Positions 50,463 to 58,083 of a stretch of 64,000 nt of DNA are shown here, piece after piece (position 1 is the first letter of the stretch; the number at the start of each line of letters is the position of its first letter). The stretch comes from Flavobacterium frigidarium DSM 17623 (lineage in GTDB: Bacteria; Bacteroidota; Bacteroidia; Flavobacteriales; Flavobacteriaceae), in the NCBI RefSeq assembly GCF_000425505.1, contig NZ_AUDO01000007.1, positions 1 through 64,000 on the forward strand, written 5' to 3'. Both the position numbers and the translations under genes were made by a program. A model generated the notes under the pieces. The model was given only the letters and a program-made list of their open reading frames with translations, was not told the origin of the DNA and did no database searches.

Positions 50463-52676
50463 TTAGAACGTGTAGGTCACTTTTCCTTTCATGAAAAACG
50501 GTGTTCCAGGCGTGAAATGAATTTCTTCTACACTGGCAATCTCATTTTGCAAACGAGACTCTGTTGCAAATTGTGTTTCATTCCATTCTGTGTCAAATAA
50601 ATTTTCCACTGAAATACCAAAAGTGACATTCTTAATTTTGTAATTTATATTAAAATCGGCTATCGCATATCCCTTTGCGACTATTGAATTATCTTCATTT
50701 GCAGGACGACTTTTTAATATGCGGTAACGCAAACCTCCTGAAAACCCTTTCCATTTTTGAAAACTCAAACCGGTAGTAGCGGTAAAATCAGGTGCTAACG
50801 GAATATAATCTTCTCCTTTTACTTCGTCAATACTGCGGGCATAAGTATAGTTTGCATCAGCGTCAAAATAAATATAGTCATTTAATTGGTAACGAAGTCC
50901 AAGATCTACTCCCATTCTTCTTGTTTTTCCACTTGGTTCAATTATTCCAGCGTCACCCACGTACGCAAACTCCTGCTGCAGGTATAAATACCATAACGCT
51001 GAATTAATTAATAATTTAGGAAACGGCTTCCAGATTGTTCCAAGGTCAGCTCCAATAGCTGTAGGCAAAATTTCCTTACCATTATTTTCAACCACAACGC
51101 GAGTGTCATTCGAGTGAAATCCTATTCCGCTTTTTAAGTAAAATTGTAAATCATTGCGGTGTGAATATATGAAATTTAATTTTGGTGACAACTTAACTTC
51201 CGTTTCTGTTTGCGTTTTATACCCATCTTGCAATTTATCCTGGTAGTTAAATTTAAAATAATCAATTCTGATTGCAGGGTTAATCATCAGTTTACCAAAT
51301 TTGAACTCACTATTTACGTAACTAAAACCATTTGTTTGATCAATATCACCCAGCTTTATATTATCTAAAACTGTTGTTCTATTTAAGGTATGAGACAACT
51401 CAGTATCTACTGTAGCATCAGATCTAAACCCTATTCCAACTTGCAATAAAACGTCCCAATCGTCAGTTTTCAAACTCTTGTTCAACTCCGCGTGCATTCC
51501 GTAGATAGAGCGGTTGTCTTTTTGCTTGATTTGATCGCCATTTATAGGATCGTCTAAGAAGAAAGTGAAATTTGAATATAACTCAAAATCATATTTTGAA
51601 TAATATGCATTTGCTTTTACAAAAGTGTTTTCGTCGATTGACTTGCTTAAAACCGCATTGATATTTGTTCGAGAAGTCTTCCCACCTTCTGTATCATCGA
51701 CAGCTCCAAACCTTGAAATAAAACCAGCATCTACTAAGCGTTGCGGAATTTGTCCTGAAGCATCCCACTTACTCGAAAAATGGGAGGCCGTTATTGAAAA
51801 TTTACTATTGTCATTTAGCAAAGCCGAATATTTACCCAACAGATTGACTCTATTAAAATTTTGGGGGGAATCAAAAGGTCCGTCTGATAGGATATATTCT
51901 GAGGCAATGTAAGCAGATTGCTTGTCATTTTTACCCAGTAAATCTAATAAAGCAACTGTTCTTAACGTATTGAATTGTCCAGCTTCTACACTGATACTAC
52001 TTTTTTCAATTTTATCCTTAGTTTGGAAAGCAACATATCCTGCAGTTGCAAAATCACCTTTGCTCGCTGTGTACGGACCTTTACCAAAATCAATCTTATC
52101 AACTGTTTCTGGAATTACAAAGTGCAAATCAGCATAACCCTGACCGTGTGCATGTGATACCATATTTACTGGCATCCCATCTACATTAATAGCAATATCT
52201 GTCCCGTGATCAATATCAAAACCTCTTAAAAATATTTGTTCGGCTTTACCTCCACCGGCATGTTGTCCTATAAATAATCCAGGAACCTTTCTTAAAATTT
52301 CTTGCGAAGAATTCACCGGAGTGGTTTCTAAATCAATTTTTGAGACGATATTCATAGCATCTAACTTAGGTTGGATAACAATTTCATTCAACCTAAAAAT
52401 GTCATCGTTCAAAACTATTATACTGTTGTTGCTTTCGACTAAAAAACTAATTCTTTTATAGCCAAGAGCTGTGATTTTCAAGGATTGATTCGATTCGGTT
52501 TTATCAATCGTAAATATTCCTAGTTCATTTGTATGAGCATGGGTATTTGTCGTTTCATTAACTACATAAGCATGATCAATTGGGTTTCCGTATGAATCGA
52601 TAATCTTACCATTATGATGTTGCCCATTCATTACGATAAAGAAAAAGGAAGTCATTATAATAGTGAGGTAGCGCAT
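50463..52676 (-). CDS. TonB-dependent outer-membrane receptor with carboxypeptidase-like N-terminal domain
   Basis: A 737-residue outer-membrane transporter. A signal peptide (MRYLTIIMTSFFFIVMNGQ) is followed by a carboxypeptidase-regulatory-like domain at about 20-95 (HHNGKIIDSYGNPIDHAYVVNET, LKITALGYKRISFLV). A plug at about 105-220 (NSSQEILRKVPGLFIGQHAGGGKAEQIFLRGFDIDHGTDIAINVDGMPVNMVSHAHGQGYADLHFVIPETVDKID) and a 22-strand barrel ending in MKGKVTYTF follow. The plug contains a HAHGQG segment, as in metal- or catecholate-type receptors, but the ligand is unknown. No SusD partner follows. It closes a minus-strand operon beginning with the two DUF4331 proteins and a TPR lipoprotein. Confidence 0.92.
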   Translation of the reverse strand: MRYLTIIMTSFFFIVMNGQHHNGKIIDSYGNPIDHAYVVNETTNTHAHTNELGIFTIDKTESNQSLKITALGYKRISFLVESNNSIIVLNDDIFRLNEIVIQPKLDAMNIVSKIDLETTPVNSSQEILRKVPGLFIGQHAGGGKAEQIFLRGFDIDHGTDIAINVDGMPVNMVSHAHGQGYADLHFVIPETVDKIDFGKGPYTASKGDFATAGYVAFQTKDKIEKSSISVEAGQFNTLRTVALLDLLGKNDKQSAYIASEYILSDGPFDSPQNFNRVNLLGKYSALLNDNSKFSITASHFSSKWDASGQIPQRLVDAGFISRFGAVDDTEGGKTSRTNINAVLSKSIDENTFVKANAYYSKYDFELYSNFTFFLDDPINGDQIKQKDNRSIYGMHAELNKSLKTDDWDVLLQVGIGFRSDATVDTELSHTLNRTTVLDNIKLGDIDQTNGFSYVNSEFKFGKLMINPAIRIDYFKFNYQDKLQDGYKTQTETEVKLSPKLNFIYSHRNDLQFYLKSGIGFHSNDTRVVVENNGKEILPTAIGADLGTIWKPFPKLLINSALWYLYLQQEFAYVGDAGIIEPSGKTRRMGVDLGLRYQLNDYIYFDADANYTYARSIDEVKGEDYIPLAPDFTATTGLSFQKWKGFSGGLRYRILKSRPANEDNSIVAKGYAIADFNINYKIKNVTFGISVENLFDTEWNETQFATESRLQNEIASVEEIHFTPGTPFFMKGKVTYTF

Positions 52677-52677
52677 A

Positions 52678-53973
52678 TTATAAGGTTTTTATTCTCTGCT
52701 CAAAATTAGGGCCTAATTCGTACAAACTTCCTAATAATTCTTCTTTTATTGGAACAATTTTATCGTTCATTTTGTTGGCTTTGTAAATCATAGCCAAATG
52801 GTATTGCACTTTTGGCTCGAAAGATTTTCCAATAACATGCTCTTTGGCAATAGCCAAGGCTTTTTGGTTTTCGCCAACATTTAAATAAGACCAAGCTAAT
52901 AGAGAATAGGAATCTGGCGTAGGACGATGATCCACTTCAATTTTAGCAATCTCTAGTGCTTGCGCTGCATTTTGTTTGGCATCTGCATAAATTAAAACGT
53001 TGTATTTATTGTACATTGCTCCATAATCATGTGTTTTCAGCATTGTAAAATAAGCATTTTCATCTTTTAAAGCCTCATCTTTATTCCCCTCAAATTGAGC
53101 TATTTGTGATTTCAATAAATAAAAGTCCGGTGTATTGTGTGCGACTTCAATAGCTTCGACAATTCTCTTTGCTTCTTTAGTATTGCGCTCATGCGAAAAA
53201 ACTATCCAAGCAATTCCTTTTAAAGCATAGGAATAATTGGGATCTATTTTTAATGTTTTTAGGTAACAATCATAGGAATCTTGAACTCTTCCGGCGTGAC
53301 CGTAAAAATCACCTAGATTTGAATAAGACCATATTTTTAATGTTTTATTATTTTCTTTTTCAGCGATATCTCTCGCTTTCTCCATGAAACCAATAGCAGT
53401 GTCTAAATCTCCTTTGTGATCATTCCATTTTGCAAGACGAATAAGATAATCATAATCATTCATATCTTTAATTGCATTCAAGTTTGCTAGCGCAAGATCA
53501 AAGTCGCCTAATTCCATTTGTACATCAAATAGCAATTTTTGAGTTTCGGCTTTGCCTTCACCTATTAGTAAAGCTTTATTTGCAAGTACAAGCGCTTCTT
53601 TAAAACGGTGTTGTGCAATATAATTGCGCGCTAATGAACGGAGTGTGTTTACTTTTGAATAATTATTTTCTTGGTTAGATTGTTCTAATAATTTTTCAGT
53701 TTTATATAAATAATCAATATTTCCAGTGTAGTCAAATAATGTCGCATATTTTGCGGCTATAATTCCCAAGTAGCTCGATTGATTAGGGGCTTTATCATAT
53801 TTTGTTTGCCAAAAATTTATCTCGCTATTTGCAAAATCTACTGATGGGTTTTTATCCGTTGAAAGGTATTGCTCATAGTCAGCAACCTTGGTAATTTGTT
53901 CTGTTTTTTTCTCACAACCAAAAATAAATACAATTGTAAATAGTAGTGCGGGTATTATTTTGTACTGCTTCAT
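52678..53973 (-). CDS. TPR-repeat lipoprotein
   Basis: A 431-residue lipoprotein: the signal peptide ends in FIFGC, with lipidation at about Cys 20. After a KNPSVDFANSEINFWQTKYDKAPNQSSYLG leader, the protein is built of roughly nine to ten tetratricopeptide-like helix pairs. Examples are FKEALVLANKALLIGEGKAE, LANLNAIKDMNDYDYLIRLAK, IWSYSNLGDFYGHAGRVQDS and SLLAWSYLNVGENQKALAIA. It ends one base before the TonB receptor gene starts, so the two are certainly cotranscribed. As a lipid-anchored scaffold it may help assemble the receptor or the DUF4331 proteins; this is inferred from position. Confidence 0.85.
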   Translation of the reverse strand: MKQYKIIPALLFTIVFIFGCEKKTEQITKVADYEQYLSTDKNPSVDFANSEINFWQTKYDKAPNQSSYLGIIAAKYATLFDYTGNIDYLYKTEKLLEQSNQENNYSKVNTLRSLARNYIAQHRFKEALVLANKALLIGEGKAETQKLLFDVQMELGDFDLALANLNAIKDMNDYDYLIRLAKWNDHKGDLDTAIGFMEKARDIAEKENNKTLKIWSYSNLGDFYGHAGRVQDSYDCYLKTLKIDPNYSYALKGIAWIVFSHERNTKEAKRIVEAIEVAHNTPDFYLLKSQIAQFEGNKDEALKDENAYFTMLKTHDYGAMYNKYNVLIYADAKQNAAQALEIAKIEVDHRPTPDSYSLLAWSYLNVGENQKALAIAKEHVIGKSFEPKVQYHLAMIYKANKMNDKIVPIKEELLGSLYELGPNFEQRIKTL

Positions 53974-54079
53974 AATCTTGGTGATTTACTTGTTTATTTG
54001 TTTGTTTTAATAATTTGCTTGTGATGTAAAAAGTAAACAGAGGCTTATTATATAAGCACTCTGTTAACTTGTACTTATT

Positions 54080-54634
54080 TTACCAAGCTGCTCCCATATA
54101 AGGAAAAGCAACTGTAAATGCTTTATCATTAGCATCAACGTGATCTGATGTTAACTGTGGATTGTCTGCTCCTTGAGGTCCACCAAAAATCAGTAGTAAT
54201 TCTGTGTCAATTACATCATCTGCAAGTGCTCTTCCTGTAAGTACATTTGTACCATCGAAGAACGTTGTTTTACCTGTTGTAGCAACTCCTAAGATATCAG
54301 TCGCAAGTACTCCTGTAAATTGATCTGCTGTTAATGTCAAAGCGTTTGTAGTATACGCAGGATTAAGCGCTAACAAACGTGATTTAAAAATAGATTGGTA
54401 GGTAGCTCCCATTTGAGAAGGTATCGTACCATTGAAATCATCTTTTGGTTGGCCAGATGCTATAAACACAGTGTTTATCGCCGGGCGTGCCATTTGATCT
54501 TGTTGCACAAAAGTCCCTGAGAAATCTACGCTAGTAATTGGATCTACATTATTGTTATCATCATCATTACAACTTACTGTTGCTATTGCAACTAGTAAAA
54601 CTGCTGCTATATTTTGTATCTTTATTGTTTTCAT
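54080..54634 (-). CDS. DUF4331-type lipoprotein (C-terminal half of the fold)
   Basis: A 184-residue lipoprotein with lipobox IATVSC (lipidation near Cys 22) and an acidic DDDNNN linker. The body (QMARPAINTVFI, DDFNGTIPSQMGATYQS, LTADQFTGVLATDILGVATTGKTTF, NVLTGRALADDVIDTELLLIFGG, LTSDHVDANDKAFTVAFPYMGA) corresponds to the C-terminal part of DUF4331 proteins. The N-terminal part is encoded separately 24 bases upstream. Both halves have their own export signals, so this is a split arrangement and not a frameshift. Function is unknown; it is part of the operon ending in the TonB receptor. Confidence 0.7.
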   Translation of the reverse strand: MKTIKIQNIAAVLLVAIATVSCNDDDNNNVDPITSVDFSGTFVQQDQMARPAINTVFIASGQPKDDFNGTIPSQMGATYQSIFKSRLLALNPAYTTNALTLTADQFTGVLATDILGVATTGKTTFFDGTNVLTGRALADDVIDTELLLIFGGPQGADNPQLTSDHVDANDKAFTVAFPYMGAAW

Positions 54635-54658
54635 AGTTTTGCTATTTAAGAAGATTAA

Positions 54659-55309
54659 TTATTGTTTTTTCTTAGTCTCTGACCATACGTTTATAGTTGC
54701 AGCATTCCCTAAACTACTTTTAGGCACTTCAACAACTACTGCAAGCACATTTGTACCAGCAAAAGTATCAGTCCCAGGATTATTGAATCCAGTAGCTGTT
54801 CCTCCTAATATTTTTTGGAACTGACCTAAATCAAAGAAAAAAGGATCGTCTCTAGGACCTGCAAAAAATTTCATTCCGTTTTCAGTCGATACATTTGCAG
54901 CAGCACCATACTTAGAAATAGCAACACTTCCTGATGCTTTACTCACATCAATAGTACTTGATAAACCTTTAGCAGCTGGAGCATACGGACCAAAGAAATA
55001 CATCTTATCCCCTTTTCTAATGGCTTGAATTACTAAATCTTCTACATTGTCTCCTGTATTATCAATATTTACTTCGATAAGCATATTTTCACTAAACTCT
55101 GCAGCAGCTGTTCCTCCTGGACTAAGTAGCCCTTGCGTGTTGACTGCAAATACCATGTTATTAGTGTCCTGTCCTTGAAATGCATAAACATCTGTAATGT
55201 CTGCCGCATTTCCTGTTACTGATGGCGCATCAATATGGTCAGCTGCAACAAGAACTAATCCCGAAATAGCGACTAACGATAAGCCAATAATCATTTTTGT
55301 TTTTTTCAT
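54659..55309 (-). CDS. Exported DUF4331-family protein (N-terminal half)
   Basis: A 216-residue exported protein: signal peptide to about residue 23 (MIIGLSLVAISGLVLVAA), then ADHIDAPSVTGNAADITDVYAFQG, the hallmark start of DUF4331. Continuing strands include NMLIEVNIDNTGDNVEDLVIQAI, KMYFFGPYAPAAKG and FAGPRDDPFFFDLGQFQKIL. DUF4331 proteins are usually about 400-500 residues; here only the first half is present and a lipoprotein carrying the rest follows. The HIDAP and PRDDPFF sites may bind metal, but no function is established. It is the first gene of the minus-strand operon and is divergent from the ECF sigma gene. Confidence 0.82.
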   Translation of the reverse strand: MKKTKMIIGLSLVAISGLVLVAADHIDAPSVTGNAADITDVYAFQGQDTNNMVFAVNTQGLLSPGGTAAAEFSENMLIEVNIDNTGDNVEDLVIQAIRKGDKMYFFGPYAPAAKGLSSTIDVSKASGSVAISKYGAAANVSTENGMKFFAGPRDDPFFFDLGQFQKILGGTATGFNNPGTDTFAGTNVLAVVVEVPKSSLGNAATINVWSETKKKQ

Positions 55310-55487
55310 TTTGAAATAGTTTAAAAGGTTATATACAAGTAGTTACGGCAAATAGTTTGTTGTGGTTTTAGAAATAGTAAATAAAATCATAAAATTTCGA
55401 CAATATAAACGCAATACGTTGATTACTAGTTGTTTAAAAACAAAATGAAATCTTAACTTTTTTCGTCTGCTGTTTTTTTACGTACAA

Positions 55488-55520
55488 TTGTGATACTTAA
55501 ATGATTTGTAGTTAAGTTTG
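55488..55520 (+). promoter_or_regulatory. House-keeping promoter of the ECF sigma gene
   Basis: TTG (55488-55490) and TAAGTTTG (55513-55520) are 22 bases apart, fitting TTG-N17-23-TAnnTTTG, and end 21 bases before the ATG at 55542. The divergent DUF4331 gene shows no such element in the same gap, which would fit control by the alternative sigma factor. Confidence 0.6.
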
Positions 55521-55541
55521 TAACAACAAAACGACAAAATT

Positions 55542-56072
55542 ATGAGCCAGGAAGAATTATTAGTCCTTATATATAAGAAGGACGAAAGAGCGTTTACACA
55601 CTTGTATGATATGTATTCTAAAAGTTTGTTTTCGGTGATCAACGTTCTTGTAAAGAATCGAGAAGAGGCAGAAGATGTTTTACAAGATGTCTTTATTAAA
55701 ATATGGAAAAACATCGACAGCTATAATGAAAGCAAAGGCCGATTTTATACTTGGATTTTAAATATAGCACGCAACACATCAATAGATAAATTGCGCTCTA
55801 AGGGCTTTAACAACAGTCAAAAAAACCTATCCTCAGATAATTTCGTATATCTACTTGACGACAGTAACAAACTGACGAATAAAGTAGACACGATTGGGAT
55901 ACAGGAATTTGTAAAAAAACTAAAACCTAAGTGTATACAAATTATTGATTTATTGTTCTTTAAAGGATACACACAGCAAGAAGCGTCAGAAGAGCTGGAA
56001 ATCCCCCTTGGAACCGTGAAAACACATAATAGAAATTGTATAAATGATTTAAGAAACTATCTAAAAGTATAA
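55542..56072 (+). CDS. ECF-type RNA polymerase sigma factor
   Basis: A 176-residue sigma-70-family factor of the extracytoplasmic-function class, with regions 2 and 4 only. Region 2 includes FTHLYDMYSKSLFSVINVLVKNREEAEDVLQDVFIKIWKNIDSY and GRFYTWILNIARNTSIDKLRSKGF. Region 4 is IIDLLFFKGYTQQEASEELEIPLGTVKTHNRNCINDLRNYL, a helix-turn-helix for the -35 site. It overlaps the anti-sigma gene by one base (TAATG), so the two are translated together. The divergent DUF4331-TPR-TonB operon is the natural target, although a shared -35/-10 pair was not identified. Confidence 0.93.
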   Translation: MSQEELLVLIYKKDERAFTHLYDMYSKSLFSVINVLVKNREEAEDVLQDVFIKIWKNIDSYNESKGRFYTWILNIARNTSIDKLRSKGFNNSQKNLSSDNFVYLLDDSNKLTNKVDTIGIQEFVKKLKPKCIQIIDLLFFKGYTQQEASEELEIPLGTVKTHNRNCINDLRNYLKV

Positions 56073-56863
56073 TGGAAAACGAAAACAGAGAATACATCGA
56101 CTCCGGTATCTTAGAAATGTATGTTTATGGCTTATTAACTGAGAAAGAAAATGAAGAGATTGCAAATAAAGCCAAAGTAACTCCAGCAATTAACGAAGAA
56201 ATAATTGCTATCGAAAAGGCAATTATTGCTTTGTCATCTAGCTTTTCACCTTTTCACTCAGTAGCAAACTACGAGAAGATTAAGGCCAAATTAGAATTGA
56301 AACATGCAGATGTTATCGAACTGCAACCTAGAAGTAATGTCGCACAATACTTAGGTTGGGCAGCCGCAATATTGTTACTAGTTGGTATTGGTTACCAATA
56401 CAATGAATTAAATGTAACCAACAATCAAGTAGCCCTTACAGAGGTTCAAAAGACTAAATTAGAGCAAGAAAATAAAGCTTTGCAATTGCAAAATGCTACC
56501 ACAGAAACTAACCTAGCAGTTGTTAGGGATGTCAACAACACTGTCGTGGAACTTGCTGGACAAGCAGCAGCGCCACAGTCATCTGCAAAGGTATACTGGA
56601 ACAAACAAACAGAGGTTGTCTACATTGATGCTGCAAATTTACCTGAGCCACCAGAAGGCATGGTGTACCAAGTATGGGCTTTAAAATTGAGCCCACTTAC
56701 TCCTACCAGCATTGGTCTACTAGACAATTTTGTTGCTAATAACCAACATATATTTGCAGTAGAAAAAACTGGAGATGCCGAAGCATTCGGAATCACATTA
56801 GAACCTAAAGGCGGAAGTTTGACTCCTACAATGGAACAACTATATACTTTAGGAAAAGTATAA
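56072..56863 (+). CDS. RskA-like anti-sigma factor
   Basis: A 263-residue single-span membrane protein expected to hold the upstream ECF sigma factor inactive. Residues about 1-80 form the cytoplasmic sigma-binding part (SGILEMYVYGLLTEKENEEIANKAKVTPAINEEI), with no zinc-binding HxxxCxxC. The membrane helix is about 95-111 (YLGWAAAILLLVGIGYQYNE), followed by a coiled region. About 175-263 form the periplasmic RskA domain (AKVYWNKQTEVVYIDAANLPEPPEGMVYQVWALKL, FAVEKTGDAEAFGITLEPKGGSLTPTMEQLYTLGKV). The signal it senses is unknown. It ends the two-gene operon, with a terminator after it. Confidence 0.9.
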   Translation: MENENREYIDSGILEMYVYGLLTEKENEEIANKAKVTPAINEEIIAIEKAIIALSSSFSPFHSVANYEKIKAKLELKHADVIELQPRSNVAQYLGWAAAILLLVGIGYQYNELNVTNNQVALTEVQKTKLEQENKALQLQNATTETNLAVVRDVNNTVVELAGQAAAPQSSAKVYWNKQTEVVYIDAANLPEPPEGMVYQVWALKLSPLTPTSIGLLDNFVANNQHIFAVEKTGDAEAFGITLEPKGGSLTPTMEQLYTLGKV

Positions 56864-56918
56864 TATTTTTTTATTCGAAAAAAAGGCATTCACGTCACGA
56901 CACGAATATTAGCATAAG

Positions 56919-56951
56919 TACCAGACTGTCTCACGATAGTCTGGTTTTTTT
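56919..56951 (+). terminator. Terminator after the anti-sigma gene
   Basis: ACCAGACTGTC (56919-56929) pairs with GATAGTCTGGT (56934-56944) with one G-U pair, followed by a T run. Confidence 0.9.
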
Positions 56952-57046
56952 ATGTTTTTCTTTAAATTACCACCGATCTTTTATTTTATAGAAATACGCA
57001 TTTGCAACAATAGTGTTAAATGAATTCTTTGCACTATAAAGTATCT

Positions 57047-57054
57047 TATATTTG
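57047..57054 (+). promoter_or_regulatory. -7 promoter element of the dihydrouridine synthase gene
   Basis: TATATTTG matches TAnnTTTG exactly, 17 bases before the ATG at 57071. A TTG lies 15 bases upstream, slightly short of the usual spacing. Confidence 0.55.
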
Positions 57055-57070
57055 CATTTTTAAATATTAG

Positions 57071-58021
57071 ATGAGCTATACCCTACTTTCCTCTCCTTTA
57101 CAAGGATTTACAGATTTCCGATTTAGAAATGCACAAAACAAAATTTTTGGTGGAATTGATACATTCTATGCACCATACATTCGTTTAAACGGAAAAATGA
57201 TTATCAAGAATTCGTATCAACGTGATTTACTGCCGGAAAACAACTCTGAATTAGAGGTGATTCCGCAAATTATCACTAACGACGCTGATGAGTTTTTATT
57301 TGTTTCTAAATATGTTCAAGAACTGGGATACAAAGAACTAAACTGGAATCTTGGTTGTCCCTATCCTATGGTTACCAAATGTGGTATGGGATCTGGACTT
57401 ATAAGCAATACGGCAAAAATCGAGGAAATCTTACATAGAGTCAAAAACGAATCAGATGTTACAGTATCAATGAAAATGCGTTTGGGATATGATACCACCG
57501 AAGAAATTCTAGACGTACTGCCCATTTTAGAAAAATATGCTGTGAAAAATGTTGCAGTACATGCTCGATTAGGAAAACAATTATACAAAGGTGGCGTGCA
57601 TTTAGACGCATTCCAAACCTGCATAGATCAAAGCAATGTAAAACTATATTACAATGGTGATATTACTACTGTAACCAAATTCAAAGAAATGCAAACTCAT
57701 TTTCCTAGTATTGATCACTGGATGATAGGGCGCGGTTTAATCTCTGATCCTTTCTTACCTAGCATGATAAAGCAGGATACTTTAGAATACCCAAAAAACA
57801 AGATTGATTTGATTAGTGAATTCCATGACACTTTATATCAAGGGTATAGCGAATCACTATCTGGAGCAACGCACATCCTTTTAAAAATGCATCACTTGTG
57901 GGAATATTTTTCAGTCATTTTCGAAAATCCTCACAAAGTCCACAAGAAGATTAAAAAGGCAAATAGCATTAGAAATTACGAGACTGCGGTTGCAGAAATA
58001 CTGAAGGCCGAAAGATTTTAA
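57071..58021 (+). CDS. tRNA-dihydrouridine synthase
   Basis: A 316-residue FMN-dependent enzyme that reduces uridine to dihydrouridine in tRNA. The TIM-barrel features are plain: LLSSPLQGFTDFRFRNA near the N-terminus, then NWNLGCPYPMVTKCGMGSGL with the catalytic Cys (C96) and the FMN-binding Lys (K103). MKMRLGYDTTEE, VAVHARLGKQLYKGG with its phosphate-binding His and Arg, and YYNGDITTVTKFKEM with the WMIGRGLISDPFL phosphate loop follow. The C-terminal helical part is short. The exact Dus class cannot be assigned. It is monocistronic with its own -7 element and a strong terminator. Confidence 0.93.
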   Translation: MSYTLLSSPLQGFTDFRFRNAQNKIFGGIDTFYAPYIRLNGKMIIKNSYQRDLLPENNSELEVIPQIITNDADEFLFVSKYVQELGYKELNWNLGCPYPMVTKCGMGSGLISNTAKIEEILHRVKNESDVTVSMKMRLGYDTTEEILDVLPILEKYAVKNVAVHARLGKQLYKGGVHLDAFQTCIDQSNVKLYYNGDITTVTKFKEMQTHFPSIDHWMIGRGLISDPFLPSMIKQDTLEYPKNKIDLISEFHDTLYQGYSESLSGATHILLKMHHLWEYFSVIFENPHKVHKKIKKANSIRNYETAVAEILKAERF

Positions 58022-58027
58022 AAGCAT

Positions 58028-58063
58028 AAAAAAAGTGTCAACTTAATAGTTGACACTTTTTTT
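58028..58063. terminator. Bidirectional terminator between dus and ccsBA
   Basis: AAAAAAAGTGTCAACT (58028-58043) pairs perfectly with AGTTGACACTTTTTTT (58048-58063) across a four-base loop, with A and T runs on the two sides. Confidence 0.95.
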
Positions 58064-58083
58064 ATACCCTGTTTGTAACAGTT

